Source: an uncultured Lachnospiraceae bacterium
GTDB lineage: Bacteria; Bacillota; Clostridia; Lachnospirales; Lachnospiraceae
NCBI GenBank assembly: GCA_910586005.1
Contig: CAJUHG010000015.1
Coordinates: 1 to 19,638 of the forward strand
Direction: 5' to 3'
Length of the DNA: 19,638 nucleotides
Within the stretch, counting starts at the first letter, position 1. Every line of letters starts with the position of its first letter. Positions 1 to 5,758 of this stretch are shown here, piece by piece. The position numbers were made by a program, and so were the translations under genes. Below the pieces are notes generated by a model. It searched no databases and was not told where the DNA came from. It saw only the letters and a list, made by a program, of their open reading frames with translations.

Positions 1-21
1 CACATAGTGACATTTTCCATT

Positions 22-237
22 CGCACGAGTGCGCATAATTATTTTTCTCTTATAGAAAATATACTTTCACGCTTTAGCGTGACAAGGTATTTCCTATAAG
101 ATAAAAAATAGACACGTAAAAACGTGTCCATATAAAATAAAACAGAATCTTTCCAACATAGTCGAAACTTATGCGGACTCCTTCCGTTCTTTCTAATCCC
201 TAGTTTTATTTAGAGACAGGATGGTCACGAACTGTCT
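22..237. repeat. Cluster of four hairpins in non-coding DNA
   Basis: I see no gene in about the first 500 bases; this part holds four inverted repeats. (1) CGCAC/GTGCG at 22-33, followed by a T-run. (2) A long imperfect stem-loop at 49-100: outer arms CTTATAG and CTATAAG, an A/T-rich middle with a mismatch, and an inner perfect 6-bp stem TCACGC/GCGTGA with a TTTA loop. (3) A perfect 7-bp stem GACACGT/ACGTGTC at 111-128. (4) AGACAG/CTGTCT at 214-237. They could be back-to-back terminators, the end of a mobile element, or a structured RNA. I recognise no RNA family. The bases from 238 to 500 are AT-rich and hold only the palindrome listed separately and the ribosome binding site of the next gene. 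Confidence 0.5.
100..128 (-). terminator. Possible intrinsic terminator reading leftward
   Basis: Read on the minus strand, the perfect 7-bp stem GACACGT/ACGTGTC (111-128, 4-nt loop) is followed at once by a T-rich run (TATTTTTTAT, 110 down to 101). That is the layout of a rho-independent terminator. No minus-strand gene is visible to its right, so it could serve an RNA or be coincidental. Confidence 0.35.
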
Positions 238-420
238 GATGTAATTGTAAATTTTTAAAGGATAAAACCTATTAAATCTATAAGGAATGTTATATAATAT
301 ATGTGCTTGTAAATATATGTATCATAAAGACACCTCAAGATTCTTGTAATAATTTAACATAATCAATGTAGAAAGTAAATACTTATTTTTTAAATTGAAT
401 GAAATGGATACAAAATCAAA

Positions 421-432
421 GCGGATATCCGC
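421..432. promoter_or_regulatory. Perfect 12-bp palindrome GCGGATATCCGC
   Basis: This self-complementary 12-mer lies about 70 bases upstream of the small gene at 501, in otherwise AT-rich sequence, so its GC-rich half-sites stand out. It could be an operator for a dimeric regulator or a short RNA hairpin. No partner is known. Confidence 0.3.
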
Positions 433-500
433 AAATCTGTGCGACATGGAAGCGGGGATTTCCTTGAGGAGGTTAAATTTGAAAATATTTGGAGGTTAAA

Positions 501-701
501 ATGTTTGTACGTAAGATTAAAAGTAATAAAGGAATGATAGAAGTTGGAAAATATGGAATTGATAGAATTGATGTTCATGAGGATAATACAGCCACTTATT
601 ATACAGCAGGTGGGAATATTTTTGAAGTAAAAGTAAAAGAAATTCTCAATGATGAAAAAGTTGTCTCTAACTCAAGAAACCATCATAAAAATATATATTA
701 A
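501..701 (+). CDS. Small hypothetical protein (66 aa)
   Basis: I do not recognise this protein. The ATG at 501 is chosen because a strong GGAGG (491-495) sits 5 bases before it; the in-frame TTG at 489 lies upstream of that site and is less likely. The product is a charged 66-residue chain with no signal peptide or membrane segment. It alternates short beta-prone stretches (GMIEVGKYGIDRIDV, then ATYYTAGGNIFEVKVKEIL) and ends in a basic, Asn/His-rich tail. The motif GGAGGTTAAA occurs twice just upstream (468-477 and 491-500), so the binding site looks duplicated. A promoter and leader for the cobalamin operon begin about 40 bases after its stop, so it is probably transcribed separately. Coding status rests on the ribosome binding site and plausible composition only. 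Confidence 0.5.
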   Translation: MFVRKIKSNKGMIEVGKYGIDRIDVHEDNTATYYTAGGNIFEVKVKEILNDEKVVSNSRNHHKNIY

Positions 702-743
702 TATTTTATATACATATAACATATTTTATAATGTTTTTTGTAA

Positions 744-772
744 TTGATCTATATTTTGTTTGTTGCTATAAT
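744..772 (+). promoter_or_regulatory. Sigma-A promoter for the cobalamin operon
   Basis: TTGATC (744-749) and a perfect TATAAT (767-772) are separated by exactly 17 bases. The predicted transcription start is near 779, so the RNA would begin with the first arm of the structured leader described next. Confidence 0.65.
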
Positions 773-778
773 GCTATC

Positions 779-876
779 GGTAAAAGGATACCCTCTGGGG
801 CATCCCACAATGCCATTCGGCGTGTCATAAAGTATACCTGATTTTACCAGATGATTTTATTGTGATTTATCATCTG
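779..876 (+). promoter_or_regulatory. Structured 5' leader of the cobalamin operon (candidate riboswitch or attenuator)
   Basis: The predicted transcript starts in GGTAAAA (779-785), which pairs perfectly with TTTTACC (842-848). Inside that, GG and ATAC (786-791) pair with GTAT and CC (832-838) around a bulge. An inner hairpin GGCAT/ATGCC (799-814) has the loop CCCACA and competes with a GCC/GGC pairing at 812-821. A second perfect 7-bp hairpin CAGATGA/TCATCTG (848-876) shares a base with the first closing stem and ends just before the coding region. The layout suggests a small aptamer followed by an expression platform. I found no B12-box and cannot assign a known riboswitch class. Confidence 0.4.
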
Positions 877-911
877 TAATGGTGAAAGTCTTATCGAGTG
901 GAAAATTGATT

Positions 912-2123
912 ATGAATGAAAAAGAGCATAAAATAAAAAAAATGCTTGATACAAATGGGTTGGAAAATACCTATAAAATGGTAAATAATAAAAAACTTCG
1001 TTATGGTTATACAACAGGAAGTTGTGCGGCTGCTGCTGCAAAAGCTGCTGCTTGGATGTTGCTATCAGAGAAACAGATAGATTATGTCAATCTAACAACA
1101 CCAAAAGGATTTCCATTACATTTAGAAGTATTGGATATTCAAAAGGGGAAAAATTATGTGTCCTGTGCCATAGAAAAAGATTCAGGGGATGACCCTGATA
1201 TTACAAATGGTATATGGATTTATGCTAAAGTGTCTTATGGAGAAAAAAATAAGAAAAATATTTTAGTTACTGGAGGAGTTGGAGTTGGTATTGTTACAAA
1301 ATTAGGATTGGAACAACCAATAGGAAACTATGCGATTAATCGAGTCCCTAGAGAAATGATAAAAGAGGAATTACAAAAACTTTGTGTCACTTATCAATAC
1401 GTTGATGAATTGATTGTAGAACTATCTGTACCAAAAGGAGTTGAACTTGCAGAACACACCTTTAATCCAAGATTGGGAATTGAAGGAGGAATTTCTATTC
1501 TGGGTACTACAGGAATTGTAGAACCTATGAGTGAAACGGCTCTGATTTCTAGTATTCGCTTGGAGTTAAATCAGCAAGTATTAGCTGGTAAGAAAAATGT
1601 TGTGATTACTCCGGGAAATTATGGTCAGGCATTTTTAAAAGAGAATTTTCCATTTTCTTTGGAACAAGCAGTCAAATGTAGTAATTTTATAGGCGAAACC
1701 ATTGATATCTGTGTAGAAGTTGGAATAGAAACTATATTGTTTGTATCACATATTGGTAAATTTATAAAAGTGGCAGGCGGAATTTTTCAGACACATTCTA
1801 GAAATGCAGATGCTAGAATGGAAATAATAACTGCGAATGCACTGTTGGCAGGAGCAAATCAGACTTTATTGTTAAAGGTGCTTCAGGCAACTACAACGGA
1901 AGAAGCTGTGTGGTTATTAGAACAAGGGGGGTATTTAGAAAAAACAATGGAACATATTATAAAGCGCATTGAATTTTATTTAAACCACAGGAGTTATGGA
2001 AAAATAAATATTGGTGCTATTGTATTTTCTAGTGAGCTTGGAAAGAGAAAAAAGGGAAATGGAGAACTTGGGCGAACAAAAAATGTAGAAGAGATTATTT
2101 CAAAAATACAAGATAGTACATGA
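912..2123 (+). CDS. cbiD: Cobalt-precorrin-5B C1-methyltransferase CbiD
   Basis: CbiD transfers a methyl group from S-adenosylmethionine to C1 of the corrin ring in the anaerobic cobalamin pathway, acting in the cytosol after CbiG. The family's N-terminal signature is plain: YGYTTGSC followed by an alanine/lysine-rich helix. So are DSGDDPDIT, the glycine-rich GGVGVGIVTK, GNYAINRVPREMI and GTTGIVEPMSE. An in-frame ATG at 879 would add 11 residues but has no ribosome binding site and abuts a hairpin. The ATG at 912 has a weak GAGTGG 10 bases upstream and is preferred. Even so about 29 residues precede the conserved start, so initiation further in is possible. It is the first gene of the operon, behind the promoter at 744-772 and the structured leader. 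The enzyme assignment is secure; the start is not. Confidence 0.93.
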   Translation: MNEKEHKIKKMLDTNGLENTYKMVNNKKLRYGYTTGSCAAAAAKAAAWMLLSEKQIDYVNLTTPKGFPLHLEVLDIQKGKNYVSCAIEKDSGDDPDITNGIWIYAKVSYGEKNKKNILVTGGVGVGIVTKLGLEQPIGNYAINRVPREMIKEELQKLCVTYQYVDELIVELSVPKGVELAEHTFNPRLGIEGGISILGTTGIVEPMSETALISSIRLELNQQVLAGKKNVVITPGNYGQAFLKENFPFSLEQAVKCSNFIGETIDICVEVGIETILFVSHIGKFIKVAGGIFQTHSRNADARMEIITANALLAGANQTLLLKVLQATTTEEAVWLLEQGGYLEKTMEHIIKRIEFYLNHRSYGKINIGAIVFSSELGKRKKGNGELGRTKNVEEIISKIQDST

Positions 2124-2135
2124 TATAGAGTGCGC

Positions 2136-2175
2136 CCACAAACCCAAGCAGTTTTGCAGAACGTAACGTTTGTGG
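2136..2175 (+). promoter_or_regulatory. Intercistronic hairpin between cbiD and cbiL
   Basis: A perfect 8-bp stem CCACAAAC (2136-2143) / GTTTGTGG (2168-2175) encloses a smaller GCA/TGC stem-loop (2148-2157). No T-run follows, so it is not a standard intrinsic terminator. It may be an RNA processing or stability element. It ends about 22 bases before the ribosome binding site of the next gene and would disfavour use of the TTG at 2170 as a start. Confidence 0.45.
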
Positions 2176-2208
2176 TTGTTTACAAGAATAAAAACAAAGG
2201 AGAAATTT

Positions 2209-2895
2209 ATGACAGGAAAATTGTATGGAATCGGAGTTGGTCCAGGTGATCCAGAGCTTTTAACTTTAAAGGCGGTAAGACTACTTCAAGCATGTGATGT
2301 AATTGCAGTTCCTGGAAAAAGGAAAGAAGCAACAATCTCATATCAAATTGCTTTACAGGCTGTTTCTCAAATTGCAGAAAAAGAATGTTTAGAATTAGAA
2401 ATGCCTATGACAAAGGAGAAAGAAAAATTAGAAAAAAGTCATAACATAGCCTTTGAAAAGATTAAAGAAAAATTAGAACAAAAGAAAAATATAGCTTTTT
2501 TAACTTTGGGAGATCCCTGTATTTATTCTACTTATATTTATGTGCATCAAAAAGTAGTAAAGGCAGGATATCCAGCGGAAATTGTCAGTGGTATTCCCTC
2601 TTTTTGTGCAGTTTCAGCTAGATTAAATGAAGGGCTAGTAGAAAAATCCCAGATGCTCCATATTATTCCTTCCACCTATGGGATAGAAGAGGGAATGAAA
2701 TTTCCTGGAACAAAGGTATTGATGAAGCCAGCGAAGCAATTAGAAGGAATTAGAGAATATTTGCAGAAAAAGCAAAATTGTCAAGTATCTATGATTGAAA
2801 ATTGTGGAATGGCAAAAGAACATGTTTATCAAGGAATAGAGGAAATTCCTGAGCAAACTGGATATTATTCGCTTATGATTATAAAGGAGAAATAG
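2209..2895 (+). CDS. cbiL: Precorrin-2 / cobalt-factor-II C20-methyltransferase
   Basis: CbiL (CobI in aerobic naming) adds a methyl group from S-adenosylmethionine to C20 of cobalt-factor II, an early step of corrin-ring synthesis. The 228-residue protein has the tetrapyrrole methylase fold: a glycine-rich N-terminal loop (YGIGVGPGDPELLTLKA), the LGDPCIYSTYIY motif in the middle of the SAM pocket, and EIVSGIPSFCAVSARL further on. Length is normal for the family. The ATG at 2209 has AAGGAG (2197-2202) at good spacing; a longer reading from TTG 2170 would begin inside the intercistronic hairpin and is rejected. It is second in the operon, 85 bases after cbiD and 2 bases before cbiF. Presence of cbiD and cbiG argues that the substrate is the cobalt-containing (anaerobic) form. 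Confidence 0.93.
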   Translation: MTGKLYGIGVGPGDPELLTLKAVRLLQACDVIAVPGKRKEATISYQIALQAVSQIAEKECLELEMPMTKEKEKLEKSHNIAFEKIKEKLEQKKNIAFLTLGDPCIYSTYIYVHQKVVKAGYPAEIVSGIPSFCAVSARLNEGLVEKSQMLHIIPSTYGIEEGMKFPGTKVLMKPAKQLEGIREYLQKKQNCQVSMIENCGMAKEHVYQGIEEIPEQTGYYSLMIIKEK

Positions 2896-2897
2896 TC

Positions 2898-3653
2898 ATG
2901 GTTTATTTTGTGGGAGCAGGAAGTGGAGCACCAGATTTAATTACAGTTCGAGGACAGCGTCTATTGCAACGGGCAGATGTCATTATTTATGCAGGTTCTT
3001 TGGTGAATCCATTACTTTTAGAGGAGAAAAAACCAGAATGTGAGGTATACAACAGTGCTAAAATGACCTTAGAAGAAGTTATTCAGGTGATAAAAGGAGC
3101 AGAACAGAAAGGAAAAATGACAGTGCGCCTTCATACGGGAGATCCAAGTATCTATGGTGCAGTGCGGGAGCAAATGGATATTTTAGAGCAAGAAGGAATT
3201 GTATATGAAAGTTGTCCAGGTGTTAGTTCTTTTTGTGGAGCAGCAGCTACTTTAAATTTGGAATATACTTTACCAGAAATATCCCAAAGTGTAATTATTA
3301 CTAGGATGGCTGGAAGAACTCCAGTACCTGAAAAAGAGGAAATAGCATTATTTGCAGCGCATCAGGCAACAATGGTTATTTTTTTAAGTGCAGGGATGCT
3401 TGAAGAATTGTCTAACCGTCTGCTTGCTGGTGGCTACCAAAAAGATACTCCAGTAGCTCTTGTCTATAAGGCAACTTGGCCAGAAGAAGAAACTTATATT
3501 TGTACAGTAGGCACTTTGAATGAAATTGCAAAGCAGCATCAAATCACAAAAACAGCATTAGTGATTGTTGGGGAAGTAGTGACACATAATCATTATCAAA
3601 GAAGTAATTTGTATCATCCTGATTTTGAAACGGAGTTTCGGACATGGAAGTGA
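2898..3653 (+). CDS. cbiF: Cobalt-precorrin-4 C11-methyltransferase
   Basis: CbiF (CobM) methylates C11 of cobalt-precorrin-4. The 251-residue sequence opens with the family hallmark VYFVGAGSGAPDLITVRGQR, then DVIIYAGSLVN. It carries the LHTGDPSIYGAVREQ motif of the SAM-binding cleft, CPGVSSFCGAAATL, and the C-terminal ALVIVGEVV stretch. AAAGGAG (2882-2888) lies 9 bases ahead of the ATG. The gene follows cbiL by 2 bases and its last 10 bases overlap the start of cbiG, so the two are almost certainly translationally coupled. Its product is the substrate of CbiG. Nothing unusual is visible in the catalytic motifs. Confidence 0.95.
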   Translation: MVYFVGAGSGAPDLITVRGQRLLQRADVIIYAGSLVNPLLLEEKKPECEVYNSAKMTLEEVIQVIKGAEQKGKMTVRLHTGDPSIYGAVREQMDILEQEGIVYESCPGVSSFCGAAATLNLEYTLPEISQSVIITRMAGRTPVPEKEEIALFAAHQATMVIFLSAGMLEELSNRLLAGGYQKDTPVALVYKATWPEEETYICTVGTLNEIAKQHQITKTALVIVGEVVTHNHYQRSNLYHPDFETEFRTWK

Positions 3654-4900
3654 TACAAATAGCAATCATATATTTTACAGAACATGGATATAGACTTGCG
3701 AAAAAAGTAAAAGAAAAGCTAGAGAACACAAAACAGGAATTTTATATTAAAATTGGAAAAGAACCACAACAATCTTTGAGAGAATGGTGCCAACAATCTT
3801 TTTTAGATGCTCAAATAATTATTTTTATAGGAGCTATTGGAATTGCAGTTCGCACGATTGCCCCTTTAATTCAAGATAAATTTAAAGATCCAGCCGTATT
3901 AGTACTAGATGAGCTGGGAACCTATGTAATTCCTATTTTGTCTGGTCATGTGGGAAGAGGAAATGAGTGGGCGAAGTTTTTATCAGAACAACTTTCAGCG
4001 ATTGCTGTAATAACTACAGCTACAGATTTATATGGAAAATTTGCAGTGGATGTGTTTGCAGTCAAGCAAAAGTTAATACTTACTGACAGAATTTTGGCAA
4101 AAAAAATCTCCTCAGCAGTTTTGACAGGAGAGAAAATTGGATTTTACTGTGAAGGTAAAGTATATGGACAACTTCCCAAAGAGTTAGTATGGGAAATAAA
4201 TAAGAATTTTGTGAAAAAGTTTTTTAAAGCAGAAGAAGAAAACCCATTAGAAGAACTACAGGAAGTTTCTAAAGTAGAAAAAAAACAGTTAGAAGCATTA
4301 CAAGAAGTTTCTAAAGTAGAAGGAAAGAAAAATTTGGAAGAAGTTAGTGATAGTTCTATACAAGTATTCTCAGAGAGAAAGAAAAATAGAAAATACCTTG
4401 TTTTTGTGGGAATCCATTGTTTTAAAAAGATGCAAAACACCTTATTTTTGTATCCTAAAGTTATAGTAATTGGAATTGGCTGTAAATTAGGAAAAACCTC
4501 AGAAGAAATAGAAAGATTTATATGTAGATTATTAGAAGAACATCAGATTGCTATAGAAAGTGTATGTTGTTTGGCTTCTATAGATAAGAAAAAAGAAGAA
4601 ATTGGGATTGTAAAATTTTCTCAAAAATATCAGCTTCCATTTGATACATTTTCTTCCGAACAATTGGCACAGATACCAGGAATATTTTCAGAATCAAAAT
4701 TTGTAAAAGAATCTGTGGGGATTGGAAATGTATGTGAACGTGCAGCAGTTTGTGCTGCTATGGAAATAAACAATAAGAATCATAGAAAAAATGATGTTTC
4801 AATAGAGGTAGTATCTTCTATACTGATACAGAAAAAAGTAGTTGAAAATGGAATTACTTTGGCATTAGCACAAGCAGAATGGAGTGTTGTATTTGAATAA
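3644..4900 (+). CDS. cbiG: Cobalt-precorrin-5A hydrolase CbiG with repeat-bearing linker
   Basis: CbiG opens the delta-lactone of cobalt-precorrin-5A and releases a two-carbon fragment (acetaldehyde), completing ring contraction in the anaerobic pathway. The N-terminal domain shows the signature GAIGIAVRTIAPL, then LVLDELGTYVIPILSGHVGRGNE and ATDLYGKFAVD. The C-terminal domain begins near residue 270 with VIVIGIGCKLGKTSEEIE and includes LASIDKKKEEIG and VGIGNVCERAAV. Between the conserved parts is a charged stretch containing two 14-residue tandem copies (residues 202-215 and 216-229; 42-bp units at 4247-4288 and 4289-4330) built on LEELQEVSKVE. This makes the protein (418 aa) longer than usual for the family. 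The gene overlaps cbiF by 10 bases and cbiH by 8. Function is secure; the linker's role is unknown. Confidence 0.92.
   Translation: MEVIQIAIIYFTEHGYRLAKKVKEKLENTKQEFYIKIGKEPQQSLREWCQQSFLDAQIIIFIGAIGIAVRTIAPLIQDKFKDPAVLVLDELGTYVIPILSGHVGRGNEWAKFLSEQLSAIAVITTATDLYGKFAVDVFAVKQKLILTDRILAKKISSAVLTGEKIGFYCEGKVYGQLPKELVWEINKNFVKKFFKAEEENPLEELQEVSKVEKKQLEALQEVSKVEGKKNLEEVSDSSIQVFSERKKNRKYLVFVGIHCFKKMQNTLFLYPKVIVIGIGCKLGKTSEEIERFICRLLEEHQIAIESVCCLASIDKKKEEIGIVKFSQKYQLPFDTFSSEQLAQIPGIFSESKFVKESVGIGNVCERAAVCAAMEINNKNHRKNDVSIEVVSSILIQKKVVENGITLALAQAEWSVVFE
4247..4330 (+). repeat. Two tandem 42-bp repeats inside cbiG
   Basis: Two 42-bp units (4247-4288, 4289-4330) encode LEELQEVSKVEKKQ and LEALQEVSKVEGKK. 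A third, shorter echo (NLEEVS) follows. The phase keeps the reading frame, consistent with slippage-driven growth of a flexible linker between CbiG domains. Confidence 0.85.
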
Positions 4901-5624
4901 ATTATATGTAGTTGGCATTGGACCAGGAAATTATGAAGAAATGACGTTACGAGCAATTCGAACTTTAGAAGAGTGTCAAGTAATTGTAGGATATACGGTG
5001 TATGTAGATTTGATAAAATCACATTTCCCAGATAAAGAATTTATCACAACGTCGATGCGGCAGGAAATAGAGCGTTGTCGAATTGCTTTTTCTCAGGCAG
5101 ATTTAGGAAAGAAAACTGCAATGATATGTAGTGGTGATTCAGGAATTTATGGTATGAGTGGTCTGATATTAGAAATTGGTGCTGAGTATCCAAAAGTATC
5201 TGTGGAGCTTGTGTCAGGAGTAACAGCCGCATTAAGTGGAGCAGCATTGTTAGGTGCGCCTATTATGCATGATTTTGCAGTTATTAGTTTAAGTGATTTG
5301 ATGACTCCTTGGGAGCAGATTGAAAAACGATTAGAAGCAGCGGCCAAGGCAGATTTTTCTATTTGCCTATATAATCCTTCTAGTAAAAAGAGAGCAGATT
5401 ATCTAAGACGAGCTTGTGATATTCTATTAAAGTACAAAAATAAAGATACTCCTTGTGGAATAGCAATTAATATTGGCCGCAGAGAAGAAGACAGTAGTTT
5501 GTACACATTGGAAATGTTGCGGGACATTCAAGTAGATATGTTTACCACTGTATTTGTGGGAAATTCTGCTACCAAAATTATAAATGGGAAAATGGTAACA
5601 CCTAGAGGATATAAAATAAAGTAG
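4893..5624 (+). CDS. cbiH: Precorrin-3B / cobalt-factor-III C17-methyltransferase
   Basis: CbiH (CobJ) methylates C17 and drives ring contraction to the lactone-containing cobalt-precorrin-4. The sequence shows the opening LYVVGIGPGNYEEMTLRAI, the family's VIVGYTVYVDLI, the SAM-pocket motif CSGDSGIYGMSG, and VSGVTAALSGAALLGAP. DFAVISLSDLMTPW and LYNPSSKKRADYLRRA are diagnostic of this subfamily. Two start choices exist. TTG at 4893 has GGAG (4881-4884) 8 bases upstream and gives the usual short N terminus. GTG at 4884 would add three residues but overlaps that site. With TTG the product is 243 residues and overlaps cbiG by 8 bases. After it the tight operon spacing is broken by a 134-base gap before cbiJET. 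Confidence 0.93.
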   Translation: MNKLYVVGIGPGNYEEMTLRAIRTLEECQVIVGYTVYVDLIKSHFPDKEFITTSMRQEIERCRIAFSQADLGKKTAMICSGDSGIYGMSGLILEIGAEYPKVSVELVSGVTAALSGAALLGAPIMHDFAVISLSDLMTPWEQIEKRLEAAAKADFSICLYNPSSKKRADYLRRACDILLKYKNKDTPCGIAINIGRREEDSSLYTLEMLRDIQVDMFTTVFVGNSATKIINGKMVTPRGYKIK

Positions 5625-5758
5625 TAATTCTATGAAAAAAATTAGTGATTTTTATGCTTACTTATACAAGTAATATTATCATATTGTTGTTATAAGATAG
5701 AAGTCACATCAAGTATTGTCAACCATAAAACAATATTATAAACATAGAAAGGAAAACC
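5625..5758 (+). other. Gap inside the cobalamin operon
   Basis: This AT-rich spacer contains a 6-bp hairpin TTACTT/AAGTAA (5658-5673) without a T-run. It also has a weak promoter-like stretch (TTGTCA followed by TATTAT/TATAAA at poor spacing, about 5717-5740). The ribosome binding site AAAGGA (5748-5753) for the next gene is at its right end. I see no terminator strong enough to split the operon. Confidence 0.3.

Noticed and set aside
390..578. Minus-strand open frame overlapping the small gene at 501
   Set aside because: No ribosome binding site and low-complexity Asn/Phe/Ser composition; the + strand frame has the better start signals.
702..878. AdoCbl (B12) riboswitch upstream of cbiD
   Set aside because: Expected from context, but the B12-box consensus and the conserved junction segments are absent, and the leader after the predicted start is only about 100-130 nt.
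2170..2895. Longer cbiL reading from TTG at 2170
   Set aside because: It would start inside the intercistronic hairpin without a ribosome binding site; ATG 2209 has AAGGAG and gives the standard N terminus.
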